Shown here one piece after another: positions 37,006 through 45,947 of a stretch of 64,000 nucleotides of DNA. Every line of letters begins with the position of its first letter. The stretch's first letter is position 1. The notes beneath the pieces were generated by a model, which had not been told where the DNA came from, made no database searches, and saw only the letters and a program-made list of their open reading frames with translations. Origin of the DNA: Streptomyces asiaticus (GTDB taxonomy: Bacteria; Actinomycetota; Actinomycetes; Streptomycetales; Streptomycetaceae); the NCBI RefSeq assembly GCF_018138715.1, contig NZ_JAGSHX010000002.1, positions 62,001 to 126,000 on the forward strand. The letters run 5' to 3'. Made by a program: the position numbers and the translations under genes.

Positions 37006-37322
37006 GTGCTGCGCCAGGCCGCTGCGGTCGTCCCGGTCAGCCGGCGCAGTATCACCGCGGTCATCGCCCAGTACACCCGCGACTCCGAACTGCGCGGCAA
37101 GTGCTCATAGTCGCGCACCAGCCTGCGGTGCAGCATCAAGATCCCGTAGGCACGCTCCACGATCCACCGTTTGGGGATCGGCACGAACCCGGTCCGGGCC
37201 GGGTTGCGCTCGACGATCTCCACCTCGATGCCCACCTTCTCCCCGTGCGCGACGACGGCGCTCTTGAAGCCCTGATCGACCAGGGCCTTCTGAACGCTGT
37301 CGGTGTTGGCGGCGACCTTGTT
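37002..37322 (-). pseudogene. IS5-family transposase C-terminal fragment
   Basis: The frame reads NTDSVQKALVDQGFKSAVVA, VEIVERNPARTGFVPIPKRW and YGILMLHRRLVRDYEHLPRS, the C-terminal DDE blocks of IS5/IS112-type transposases. It is cut at 37322 by the inverted repeat of a second IS5-family element. It is translationally coupled to the wHTH gene downstream. Confidence 0.8.
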
Positions 37323-37323
37323 A

Positions 37324-38175
37324 AGACGTCGTCTCATTTGGAGTGCTGGGTAGTCTGAACCGTGTGGTGATGGTCGAGCGCATGGTGCCGGACGAGTTGT
37401 GGGAGCTTTTCCAGCGGGTGGTCCCACCTGCCCCGTCGCGGCCGCAGGGCGGCGGTCGGCGCCGGTACGGGGATCGCGAGGTGCTGGCCGCGATCATCTT
37501 CGTGGCCGCAACGGGCTGCACCTGGCGGCAGTTGCCGCCGGTCTTCGGCCCGTCGGGGCCGACCGCGCATCGGCGCTTCACCGAGTGGAGTGCCGCCCGG
37601 GTCTGGGCGAAACTGCACCGCCTCATCCTCGACCAGCTGGGTGCGCGCGGAGACCTGGACTGGTCGCGCTGCGCGATCGACTCGGTGAACATGCGGGCCC
37701 TGAAAGGGGGGACCTGACCGGTCCGAATCCTGTGGACCGGGGCAAGAAGGGCTCGAAGATCCACTTGATCACCGAGCGGACCGGTTTACCCCTCTCCATC
37801 GGGATCTCCGGCGCGAACCTGCACGACAGCCAGGCACTCGAACCGCTCGTGCGCGGCATCCCGCCGATCCGCTCCCGCCGCGGCCCGCGCAGACGACGGC
37901 CCGCCAAGCTGCACGCGGACAAGGGCTACGACTACGACCACCTGCGCCGATGGCTACGCAAGCGAGGCATCGGCACCGCATCGCCCGCAAGGGCATCGAG
38001 TCCTCCACCCGGCTCGGTCGGCATCGCTGGACGATCGAGCGCACGATGTCCTGGCTGGCCGGCTGCCGTCGCTTGCACCGCCGCTACGAACGCAAGGCCG
38101 AACACTTCCTGGCCTTCACCGCCATCGCATGCAGCCTCATCTGCTACCGAAGACTTACCAAATGAGACGACGTCT
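37324..38175 (+). mobile_element. IS5-family insertion sequence with 18-bp terminal inverted repeats
   Basis: AGACGTCGTCTCATTTGG (37324-37341) is repeated perfectly in inverse at 38158-38175. The element is about 850 bp and contains one split transposase frame. It inserted into the preceding IS5-type transposase on one side and abuts a broken hypothetical gene on the other. Confidence 0.88.
37343..38165 (+). pseudogene. IS5-family transposase (two frames plus an extra frameshift)
   Basis: The first frame (RRRYGDREVLAAIIFVAATG, TWRQLPP, CAIDSVNMRALKGG) ends at 37717. A run AAAGGGGGG near 37707 could give a -1 shift into GDLTGPNPVDRGKKGSKIHL, the usual programmed frameshift of this family. A second break near 37968 (one base lost in CGAGGCATCGGCACC) separates LHADKGYDYDHLRRWLRKRG from HRIARKGIESSTRLGRHRWT and TIERTMSWLAGCRRL. 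The second break is probably inactivating. Confidence 0.8.
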
Positions 38176-38176
38176 A

Positions 38177-38517
38177 AGGAGGCCCACGCCCTGCTTGGCT
38201 CCGTGTGGGCCGCCGCCGACAGCCTGGATCAGGTCATCGAGCAGACCGCCCAGTTCCTCGACCGCCTCGGGGCTGCCGGGCTGCTGACCTCCGTCGACGG
38301 CCAGGGACACACAGACGGCCAGTTGCGCAGTGCTGGCAGTGCGCTGCATCGGGCACGCCAGGCGTCCACGCTGCTCTCCACCGCGCTGCGTGACGCCCGT
38401 GTCGCCACCAGCGGACTCGACACCACCACGCCTGAGAACGGCCGGTGGACACTCTCCACCGCACCCGACTCCATGCCCACGGACCCGGCCGAAACAGGGA
38501 AGCGGGACAGCTCCTGA
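38177..38517 (+). pseudogene. hypothetical protein C-terminal remnant
   Basis: After the IS end the frame reads KEAHALLGSVWAAADSLDQV, then IEQTAQFLDRLGAAGLL and a hydrophilic tail to the stop at 38517. There is no start codon, so the 5' part was lost at the IS. Helical composition only; no family recognised. Confidence 0.45.
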
Positions 38518-38690
38518 GCGAGGACGGCGTGGGCGGCGGTCGGGTCGCGCATCGTCAGCCGGCGGATCCATCGGCCGCTGATCGTGCCTGGCCGGACGGG
38601 GATCTCGGTGACGGCTCCGAAGGGCAGCAGCTCCGGATCGCGGCCGACAGCGACCTCGAGCGCGGCTCCGTAGGACAACGCCCGGACACG

Positions 38691-38727
38691 CACCGGCCCC
38701 CTCGACATGGCGTCGAGGGGGCCGGTG
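38691..38727 (-). terminator. terminator of the initiator tRNA gene
   Basis: A perfect 16-bp stem (38691-38706 with 38712-38727) with a 5-base loop begins 4 bp after the 3' end of the tRNA. Position and strength are typical of a tRNA terminator. Confidence 0.85.
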
Positions 38728-38730
38728 CGT

Positions 38731-38807
38731 TGGTAGCGGGGACAGGATTTGAACCTGCGACCTCTGGGTTATGAGCCCAGCGAGCTACCGAGCTGCTCCA
38801 CCCCGCG
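38731..38807 (-). tRNA. initiator tRNA-Met (CAT anticodon)
   Basis: The minus strand gives a 77-nt cloverleaf starting CGCGGGGTGGAGCAGCTCGG, with anticodon arm CTGGGCTCATAACCCAG, T-arm GCAGGTTCAAATCCTG(T)C and encoded 3' CCA. Position 1 (C) does not pair with position 72 (T), and the anticodon stem has three consecutive G-C pairs. Both are hallmarks of an initiator (fMet) tRNA. Its 3' end faces the IS-rich region on the left. Confidence 0.95.
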
Positions 38808-38934
38808 TCGGTCCGCCTACCCTACACGGCGCGGGCGAAGGAGTTCGACATACTCCACGCCCCTGATGTTCGGTGCGGGAGCGCCTTCTCTGGCTCCGGC
38901 AGCCTGACGGATGCAGTCGAGTCAAGGGCCGAAC

Positions 38935-39480
38935 TCAGCTACCTGTGAAGCGGACGGCATGGGCCGACGCCTGCGGATCGGTGGCCGCCAGCAGCCGGGA
39001 GCCCTCCGCTTCCAGCGCCTCCCGGTCAGCGATCCCGAGCCGCCCGAACGGCTCGACCAGCACCGCCGCCTCACCTCGCCGCCGCTCGAACTTCCACGTA
39101 CCGCCGACGAATCCGTCGACCAGGACCGTGCCGCGAACGATCCCGTTGGCCGTCATCACCTGGCCCGGATCCACCTCCCCGAGAATCCGGGACCGGTCGG
39201 CGTGCGACAGCACCAGGTTGTCGAAGTCGGCGACGAAACGCGCGGGCACCGGTGAACCCGCCAGTGGATCTCGGCGGCCGTCGGTCTCATCGAGGAGCTT
39301 GATCACTACAGCCGGGTCGGTTTCGTAGAGCCTGACCCACTTCGCGTACCGACGCTGGGCAGTGCCGACGACGGTCCATTCGGCCTCGATTGCTGGGCCG
39401 GAGCGGCCTGCCAGTTGCCCATCCTCGGCCCGGCCCCGTGCCCGAACATGGTGCTCGCCACCCCAGGCGGGCATGTACTG
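38935..39480 (-). pseudogene. AlkZ-like (HTH_42/DUF1006) protein C-terminal remnant
   Basis: The frame contains FVADFDNLVLSHADRSRILG, then VMTANGIVRGTVLVDGFVGG and EAAVLVEPFGRLGIADREAL, the C-terminal blocks of winged-helix AlkZ-like DNA glycosylases. The ~230 N-terminal residues with the catalytic Q-x-Q motif are absent, and the first ~60 residues of the open frame look unrelated or decayed. Not expected to be active. Confidence 0.65.
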
Positions 39481-40055
39481 CACCAGTTCCCCTACAGCGA
39501 GCGGCTCATCTCCCGTGCATCCAAATCAAGCCCACGTTGCGCGTGGCATCCGGCCGCCGCAGCCACCGCCGCGGCGCTTCGCACCACACTGCGCCGCCCG
39601 GCCGGAAGCGGCGTCACGTCGTTCCCGGACACCAGCCAGTGGGTCGTTCGCTGCGGGCAGCGGCAGACCGGATCGGGTGCGCCGAGGAGCGGCAGGTGGC
39701 TTGGCCGTGGCACCGGGGAATGGTGCAGTAGCCCTGGACAGCAGATGACGGACCCGCTGAGACGGCCCTCGATCACCGGCAGCTGGAACTTACACCGCAG
39801 ATTCGCCTTCGCCGATTCAGTAGTCAGGGGCCATCCGCGAGGCTGATTCCGCCCGGCCCCCTCGTGTACTGGATCGGAGAGTGTTGTGCCCCGCCGGAAT
39901 ACCGAAGTGCACACCCGTACGCCGCAAGAACGATCATGCTGCTCAGGCGGTAGTCCTTCACTGTCAGAGCTCCGGAGAGAGGGGTGGCTGGGCGCTGCCC
40001 GCGGGGCTGCGGCTGCAGTAGCGGCCATGCTCGTCAACGCGGCCGGGTGGTCCAA
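39481..40055. other. 575-bp region without a recognisable gene
   Basis: Overlapping short frames occur on both strands but none shows a domain, plausible start and codon bias together. It may contain decayed upstream parts of the AlkZ-like gene and the promoter of the gene at 40056. Confidence 0.35.
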
Positions 40056-40943
40056 ATGATGCAGCGACCACATATTTCCACCACAGACACAAGGCCCGGC
40101 ACTACCGATGACCTGGTCGCTGACGCACATGCAGCGGGCTTCACGCGGGTCAGCTCCCGCTCGGTCAGAGACTGGACCGAATTTGGCCTGCTGGCTCAAC
40201 CCGCGTTCAGAAAGAGCAGCCAACACGGCAGTGACCATCGTGTGTATCCGCCGGAGCAGCGGGAGCTGTTTCTCAGACTTCTGTGGGTGAGGGAGCGCCT
40301 GCCGCAAGGATGGCGTTACCGGCGCGTCGTTCTGGCAAGGACAATCGTCGGTCTGTGGTTGCTCGGTCTGTTGGACCTCCCCACCGAGCAGGTAAGACGA
40401 GCTCTGCGCAACACGCTGGGAATGCAATCAACCGCAGCTGAGAACTGCAAGATCGCGAGCGCCTTGGTCAATGGCCTGGCTCACCCGTCGGCCTCGACAG
40501 CACAGATCCGCAAGGCACGCCTCGTGGTGGCGCAGTGTCTTGGGAAAGGGTGCTGGGACCGTGCGAGGGTGCTCTCCGTGCTGGTAGAGGTCTCGTTCTC
40601 CTGGTCGGCGCACGCTGATCGTGCAACTGGTTCCACAGCAGGAGACGATACGCCGAACCTCGGGCAGGTGCTTAACGACTTCGCTGGATACATCGACAGT
40701 CGGAATGAGGTGATGACACGGCTCAGGGAAGAAGCGGTCACCCCAGCGCAGCTCCTTGAAGCGCGTCGCCGGTTCAATTCGGATCCACGCCAGGTAGCAC
40801 GGCGACTCGACTGGATTATGGAGGCCATGGTGCACCACACCGCGGGGCTGCCGGGTAGTCCTGACAATACCGCCGCCGGCTCCAGCCTGACGCTACTCAA
40901 CGCCTTCATGCATGAACTTATCGCCATCCTCGGCCTTGGGTAG
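40056..40943 (+). CDS. hypothetical protein with MerR-like N-terminal HTH
   Basis: The 295-residue protein begins, after a short tail, with FTRVSSRSVRDWTEFGLLAQ, which resembles the winged helix of MerR-like regulators (choose-axis, then W-x-x-x-GL). The remaining ~240 residues are helical with no known effector motif. The start is ATG 40056 or 40059; no strong ribosome binding site is present. Several CAC/CAT-rich codons and lower GC than neighbours suggest transfer. It is flanked by decayed genes but appears intact. Confidence 0.6.
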   Translation: MMQRPHISTTDTRPGTTDDLVADAHAAGFTRVSSRSVRDWTEFGLLAQPAFRKSSQHGSDHRVYPPEQRELFLRLLWVRERLPQGWRYRRVVLARTIVGLWLLGLLDLPTEQVRRALRNTLGMQSTAAENCKIASALVNGLAHPSASTAQIRKARLVVAQCLGKGCWDRARVLSVLVEVSFSWSAHADRATGSTAGDDTPNLGQVLNDFAGYIDSRNEVMTRLREEAVTPAQLLEARRRFNSDPRQVARRLDWIMEAMVHHTAGLPGSPDNTAAGSSLTLLNAFMHELIAILGLG

Positions 40944-40994
40944 TCCTCACCTGCCGACTCGATTCCATGCCATTGTGAGAGGCCCCGCTCGGGC

Positions 40995-41390
40995 TCAGGC
41001 AGATTCCTCGACCTTGAGGAGGAGTAGGTCGAACTCGGGGCCGTCGGCGGTGTTGCGGTAGGGGCCTGCGTACTCGTAGCCGAGCCGGGCGTAGAGGTCC
41101 TGGCCGTGTCGGTTGGAGGGCAGCGCGAGCAGCGACGACCCTTCGGGGCGATGGTTTTGAGGAGCTCGGCGTGCAGGCGGGCGCCGATGCCCTGGGACTG
41201 CCACGGCGGGCGGACTGCCAGCTCGCACAGGCCCATCAGTCGCTCGGTGCGGGCGCCCGCGGGGACCTGGTCGACCAGGCCGACGCCGAACCAGTAGTCG
41301 GCGGAGCAGGGGAAGGCGTAGCCGAATCCCACGGGTGTGCCGCCCGCGTACGCGACGACCAGGGCGAAGCCAGCGTAATATTAGCCGCTA
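40995..41390 (-). pseudogene. GNAT acetyltransferase, truncated and frameshifted
   Basis: The frame opens near 41390 with GFALVVAYAGGTPVGFGYAF, then LCELAVRPPWQSQGIGARLH (acetyl-CoA site Q/R-x-x-G-x-G/A). Near 41145 it shifts frame into SSLLALPSNRHGQDLYARLG and ends LLLLKVEESA at 40995. The N-terminal third is missing. Two lesions make it inactive. Confidence 0.7.
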
Positions 41391-41400
41391 TGGGCTGACC

Positions 41401-41933
41401 TCAGTCCCTGGTCTGCTCACGAAGGAAGCGGCGTTCCGCGCGGCGGCGGCGCACCTGGTACCAGCGTGCGGTGTAGGCGAGATCCTCCCGGCAGACGTCC
41501 AGGAAGGCCCTCTGCGCGGTGACCAGGGCCTCGGCCTGCCGCTGGGATCGGCGGGCGCTCTTCTCGCCCAGCTCCAGGTTGCTGGTGGCCTCGACGAGGG
41601 TTTCCGCCGCGGCGATGACGTGGACGCTGCCGCACAGCCGGACCCCGTGCAGCGCGCTGATGAGCTCGCTGCTGACCTCCCACACCTGGGGGGTCTGGCC
41701 CAGCAGCAGCTTGTGCGCGGCGCGTCCGGCCTCGCGCTTCAGGTGGGCGAACTGGTACGCGTAGTTGAACGAGCGGGTGGAGGCGTCCAGCAACCGGCGG
41801 TACGCCTCCGCGCGGTCTTCCCTGCTGCCAGCCGGGGAACGCCCACAGGCCGGTACCGCCCGACCAGCGCGCTGGCCACGCTCCCTGTCGCTTTGATACC
41901 GGCAGCCGCCACGCCCGGCGTCAAGAAGGTCAT
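41401..41933 (-). pseudogene. hypothetical protein with one-base frameshift
   Basis: ATG 41933 begins MTFLTPGVAAAGIKATGSVA and VGRYRPVGVPRLAAG. One base appears missing near 41815, after which the second frame continues RAEAYRRLLDASTRSFNYAY and a helical region (SNLELGEKSARRSQRQAEAL) to the stop at 41401. About 175 residues if repaired. No family recognised; a coiled helical protein. Confidence 0.5.
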
Positions 41934-42140
41934 GCCCGGTTCTACCATCCGGCGGGCCGGGCGCCGGCCGGGCCAGCAGCTGCTCGACCCGGGCCGTCCC
42001 GCAGGCGAGGTCTGCCCAGCGGGCGTCAGGGAGGCGCACTGCGTGGTGGCCACGGGCGCCCGTGGCCAGTGGGGCCGTGGAACAGCTCGGATCACCCCGC
42101 CAGAGCCCAGCCCAGCCATTCATCCGTCGCTGCCGCGACC

Positions 42141-42195
42141 TCAACAGGGCAGGGCCCGAACCTCGGCGGCTGGGGTTCGGGCCCTGCCCTGTTGA
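42141..42195 (-). terminator. 22-bp perfect inverted repeat terminator
   Basis: The arms 42141-42162 and 42174-42195 are exactly complementary, with an 11-base loop. The hairpin lies 10 bp downstream of the coiled-coil gene stop (42205, minus strand). It is unusually long and strong. Confidence 0.8.
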
Positions 42196-42204
42196 GGAAC
42201 GTGT

Positions 42205-42504
42205 TCAGCCGGTGCTCGGGTCCTGGCCGACCAGCCGCGTGAGCAGCTCCACGATCTGGGCCTGGTTCCGGTCCATCTTCTGCCCGAGCTCCTCGAGGCG
42301 GCTCTCCAGACGGTCTACCTTCTGATCGAGGTTCCCGACCTGGAGACGCACCGCGGTCAGGTCGCTCTTGATGATCCCGAACTCGCGGTCGTTCTTCTGG
42401 TCGACCTCTTCGAAACGCCTTGTGAGAGCGGCGAGTTCGCCGTGGGCTATGGGGTCCTCGGGCACGCGGGGCGCTCCTGCCAGGTCATGAAAACGAGCAG
42501 ACAT
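42205..42504 (-). CDS. small coiled-coil protein
   Basis: The 99-residue protein from ATG 42504 is mostly one long heptad-patterned helix: LTRRFEEVDQKNDREFGIIK, then LQVGNLDQKVDRLESRLEEL and GQKMDRNQAQIVELLTRLVG. No transmembrane segment. Such small coiled coils are common in actinobacteria with unknown roles. It has its own strong terminator, supporting that it is expressed. Confidence 0.65.
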   Translation of the reverse strand: MSARFHDLAGAPRVPEDPIAHGELAALTRRFEEVDQKNDREFGIIKSDLTAVRLQVGNLDQKVDRLESRLEELGQKMDRNQAQIVELLTRLVGQDPSTG

Positions 42505-42555
42505 CAGGCCGCCCACGGTATCGCGCTCACCGGCCGCCGGTCCCGGCCCCTCGAG

Positions 42556-42759
42556 ATGCCCACGGTCCCAACACCCCGGCCGAAGCCGCTAGCCGAGGCG
42601 CGGACGTACTGGGAGAACCACGGCCCTCGAGACTGGCGGCCGGTCCCCGTGCGAGTCCGATACGGAGACGTGGCCGGCGTGCCGGACCCGGTTTTGCCGC
42701 TCGTCCGTACGGTCGCGCTGGCGTCGCGGAACGTGCTCGTGGAGCGACGGAAGTCGTGA
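42556..42759 (+). CDS. small hypothetical protein
   Basis: A 67-residue frame from ATG 42556 encodes a basic, proline-rich start (PTVPTPRPKPLAEARTYWEN) and a beta-like tail (RPVPVRVRYGDVAGVPDPVL). It ends 18 bp before the decayed VMAP-like gene region. It may be an intact small gene or a fragment. Confidence 0.35.
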   Translation: MPTVPTPRPKPLAEARTYWENHGPRDWRPVPVRVRYGDVAGVPDPVLPLVRTVALASRNVLVERRKS

Positions 42760-43548
42760 GGCGGCTGAGGAGCGATAAATCCACTGCGGTGGATCCCGCC
42801 CAGTGGGCGCTGGCTCGCTGGGCGCGGCACGCCTCGGCCGCCGTGCTGCACGTCTTGCACCAGGGCCGCTGGTGCCACACCGGTGTCGCCCCGGAGCGGG
42901 TGCGGGTCCGGGGCTCCGAACCGGGCGCGCCCGACGGTTCCTGGCGGCGGGCGGGCGGGCGGCGGTTCCTGGCCGGGCGGGCGCGCCGGTCCCGGCGTCC
43001 CGGACATACTCGCCAGGGGCGTCACGAGAGGCTTGCAAGGCATACAAGTTGTCCCGGAGTCCGGGCGGGTGGCACCCGCGTGTGACCGACTACCACCGCT
43101 GGAACCTCCTCGACCAGCAGCCCGAGCGCGCCCAGCAGCTCGTCGTGGACGGCGAGGACCCGGACAGCCCGCGCTCCGGCGATCCCCACGCACTCAGGGC
43201 CGATCCGCAGCTGGTCCTGACCTCGCCACTGGGCGCCACCCCGAGGGCAGCTCGGATGCGCTGACCGTCTGGCGAGCCGGGATTCCGGTGGTCGCCTGGG
43301 ACGGCCGGACGATCCGGGACCCCGACTTCGTCCAGCAACTGAGACAAAAACAGGCCGATGCCAGCGGGCACCTGGCACGGCTCCGCGAAGCCGCGACAGA
43401 GTTACGTCTGGAGCCCATACGATCGGCTCCGCTCAAGGGGAAGAGTCACCTCGGACAGCATGTGGTGCTCGTTTGGGACGACCCGACCCGTCCCGTGGAA
43501 CCGCAAGGGCGTATGACGGGGCCGGACGAGGGGGTGGGTGGTCGATGA
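42760..43548 (+). pseudogene. VMAP-C domain protein, decayed
   Basis: The last ~95 codons read DALTVWRAGIPVVAWDGRTI, DFVQQLRQKQADAS and KSHLGQHVVLVWDDPTRPVE to a stop at 43548. This is the C-terminal domain of VMAP proteins from actinobacterial conflict systems. Upstream pieces (YHRWNLLDQQPERAQQLVVD near 43085) are in other frames, so at least one frameshift separates them. The expected N-terminal protease/effector domain is absent. Confidence 0.6.
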
Positions 43549-44340
43549 GCGACGAAGAGCCTGCGCGGCGCGACAACGGACGGATCCACCAGGACTCGGG
43601 TTCCGCCTCCGGTGCCCTGCCGTCCGGGATACCGCGCTTCTGGTGGATCTATCCAGGGCACCGGGGGCCTGCTGTACGACGTAAGCCTGATGGCCAACTG
43701 GGCGCGGCTGGTGGCCCGCCCGTCGGCGCGCGGCGAGGACACGATGGCGGTGCTGCCCGGGGCGCCTGCCGAGCGCTGGGATCCCGAACCGGAACCGAGC
43801 GCCTGGGACCGCGTCTTCCGGTTCCGCGCCACCGCCTCGCCGAGCGCCTTCCGGCTGGCGTCCCGGCTGGCCGCGGCCCCGTTGAACATTCCCGTGATGG
43901 AGTTCGTGCAGGGCATCCACCAGCCGGAGGGCAGTCCGGGCGATCTGGCCGAGGTGCTGCTGGGCGGGCTGCTGCGCAAGGTGGCGACCGCCGACCCGCT
44001 GGACGAGACGGGCATCGGCTACGAGTTCCACGACGGGGTGCGCGAACTGCTGCTGTCCGCCGGGATGCGGGACGAGTCGCTGTACATCCTCGGCAGCGTC
44101 CTGGACCGGCTGGGCCGCCGCTGGAAACCACTGCTGATGCTGCGCGATCTGCTCAACCACCCCTCGGGCTCGGTGGGAGACCTTCCCAGGACGGAGCGCC
44201 TGCTGCCGTACATCCGTCTTCAGGAGCAGGTCTACCAGGCTCTTTCCGGGCCGTACCTGGAGGGTGCGCGCTCCTTTCGCGCCCTTGTCCTGGCCCATCA
44301 GGCGCTCGCCCGCTCGGGGGAAAGCCCACCCGATCCAGCA
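43545..44340 (+). pseudogene. MoxR-like ATPase start fused to SAV_2336-family C terminus by deletion
   Basis: ATG 43545 overlaps the VMAP remnant stop (ATGA). The first ~40 residues end SGIPRFWWIYPG, matching the WWIYRGTG start of MoxR-like AAA proteins in these systems. Near 43665 the frame changes to LLYDVSLMANWARLVARPSA and continues as a SAV_2336-family C terminus (FVQGIHQPEGSPGDLAEVLL, EFHDGVRELLLSAGM). A deletion of perhaps 2-4 kb removed the rest of both genes. Confidence 0.6.
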
Positions 44341-44505
44341 TCACACAGGAGAAAACATGTGGTCTCCGAGGCGGTTGCGGCCATGACTGACTCCACGACT
44401 CCCCGAACAGACCCGCTGACCCAGACCGACGATTCACCACCCCTGCCGGCGCACGGCACGCCGGGTGCGGCGGGGGGAGCATCTGACAGCCGGAGGACAA
44501 CCCAG

Positions 44506-44724
44506 ATGACCACCCATCAGCAACCACGGCCATCCCAGGGCGAACCGCCGCAGCACCTTTTGGTGACGGTGGTGGTGCTCACCGTGGTGGTGGTGCTCTT
44601 GGTCTGCACGGCCACGGTGTACGTGCTGTATCAGCACCCCTCTCTCACGGCCCCGGTGGGAGTGGGGGTCGGACTCCTGGCCGTACTTGTCCCCCTGGCG
44701 ATCGCCGCGTGTCGCCATCGATGA
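44506..44724 (+). CDS. small membrane protein of the SAV_2336 locus
   Basis: ATG 44506 follows GGAGGACAACCCAG. The 72-residue protein has a hydrophilic head and two hydrophobic helices (HLLVTVVVLTVVVVLLVCTA; GVGVGLLAVLVPLAIAAC). Its reading frame is continuous with the SAV_2336 remnant upstream, but the ribosome binding site supports a separate start. It is a usual small companion in this locus type; role unknown. Confidence 0.65.
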   Translation: MTTHQQPRPSQGEPPQHLLVTVVVLTVVVVLLVCTATVYVLYQHPSLTAPVGVGVGLLAVLVPLAIAACRHR

Positions 44725-44751
44725 ACGACGCGGTGTACCCGCCAGCGGGTC

Positions 44752-45651
44752 TCAGTTAAGGCCGCCAGCAACGGAGTCGTCGTCCATGCCGGTGCTGATT
44801 TGGACGTCGGGGAGGTGGATGCGCAGGGCGAAGATCAGGTGCGCGTCGTCCTTCAGGGCATGCAGGTCTCGGGCGAAGGGCCGTTCGTCGTCGGCGGGGC
44901 CGGTGCCACGCACGTGCGGCCAGCTGCTCGCGGGCGGTGTGCCGCGGGCGGGCATGAACGTCGCCAGCCCCTGCATCCACCCCACAGCCGAGCGGTGGTC
45001 CTCGGCGACGGTCAGCGCGACGTGTCCCAGCCGCCCCCACGGGGTGACGATCCTCCCGCCCGGCCGCGTCTGCTCCACCCACGCCCAGGGCACCTGGTCG
45101 ACGGCGTAGGTGGAGATCACCCGGTCGTACGGCGCGCCGGGCGGCCAGCCTCCGGCGCCGTCGGCGGCCACGACCGCCGCGTCGGCCCCAGCCCCATCGA
45201 GGTGTTCCTTGGCCTGACGGGCCAGTTCGTCGTCTACCTCGAGGCTGACCACTTGTCCGGGGCCGGCGCGCCAGGTGAGGAGGGCCGCGTTCCAGCCTGT
45301 CCCGGCGCCCAGCTCGAGGCCGCGGTGGCCGGGTTCGAGCATGAGGGAGTCGAGCATGTCCACCACGATGGACGGACATGACAGGCTCGAGGAGGGGGCG
45401 CCGTCGGTGATCCGGGTGACGGCCGCGTCGTGGGGCCGGCCGTAGACTTCGGCGGCCCACCGGTCGGGGTCGGCGCTGCGGTCGATCGGCTGGTAGGTGT
45501 GGCCGTCCCAGCGCCACAGCTGGTCCGGCGCGAAGGCGTGCCGTGGTGTGTCGGCGACGGCCTGCCGAGTCCAGGGCGAGCGGGCAGGCCACAGCCCGTG
45601 CTGGTCCATGGCCTCGTCCAGCCGCTTCCGCGAGGCGTCGTAGTCGGCCAC
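44752..45651 (-). CDS. protein-L-isoaspartate O-methyltransferase-like enzyme, short C terminus
   Basis: The 299-residue protein has the PIMT-type SAM core: SSLSCPSIVVDMLDSL, GLELGAGTGWNAALL (about 112-126) and GAPYDRVISTYAVDQVPWAW. GTG 45651 starts it. Relatives in actinobacterial RiPP-type loci are nearly 400 residues; here the frame stops at GGLN, so about 80-100 C-terminal residues may be missing. A 37-codon ORF ends 4 bp before its start. PIMT-like enzymes near small peptides methylate Asp to form aspartimide or isoAsp; that role is inferred. Confidence 0.75.
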   Translation of the reverse strand: MADYDASRKRLDEAMDQHGLWPARSPWTRQAVADTPRHAFAPDQLWRWDGHTYQPIDRSADPDRWAAEVYGRPHDAAVTRITDGAPSSSLSCPSIVVDMLDSLMLEPGHRGLELGAGTGWNAALLTWRAGPGQVVSLEVDDELARQAKEHLDGAGADAAVVAADGAGGWPPGAPYDRVISTYAVDQVPWAWVEQTRPGGRIVTPWGRLGHVALTVAEDHRSAVGWMQGLATFMPARGTPPASSWPHVRGTGPADDERPFARDLHALKDDAHLIFALRIHLPDVQISTGMDDDSVAGGLN

Positions 45652-45655
45652 GCGG

Positions 45656-45769
45656 CTATTTCCGGTGTATCCCGGCCGGCGGCGGAGGCGGCGGCACCTG
45701 CCCGTCCGAGTTGTTCGGCGGCTGAGTTCCCTGCCCCGGGTTTGGATCCGGTTTGCGATGTTTGCTCAC
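45656..45769 (-). CDS. 37-residue proline-rich peptide, coupled to the PIMT-like gene
   Basis: GTG 45769 follows GGAG at 6 bases. The peptide begins SKHRKPDPNPGQGTQPPNNS, contains DGQ and a run of prolines, and ends GIHRK. Asn-Ser and Asp-Gly are isoaspartate-prone dipeptides. The next gene (PIMT-like) starts 4 bp after its stop. It could be a RiPP-type substrate, a translational leader or chance; no hydrophobic leader peptide is evident. Confidence 0.45.
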   Translation of the reverse strand: MSKHRKPDPNPGQGTQPPNNSDGQVPPPPPPAGIHRK

Positions 45770-45947
45770 GAGCTACTCCATATTCCTGACTTCTGTAGCC
45801 TCGTCAGGATGACGCGATGTCAGGGGCCGCGGTAGAGCGCGTGGGAGCACCCGCGGGTGCGGCGACGGCTGCAATCGCCTGGCGTACGGCGTCATCTCCC
45901 CCGGCTCCCGGCGCGCCGGACATGCCAAGCGCGCCTGGAGATGCGCA

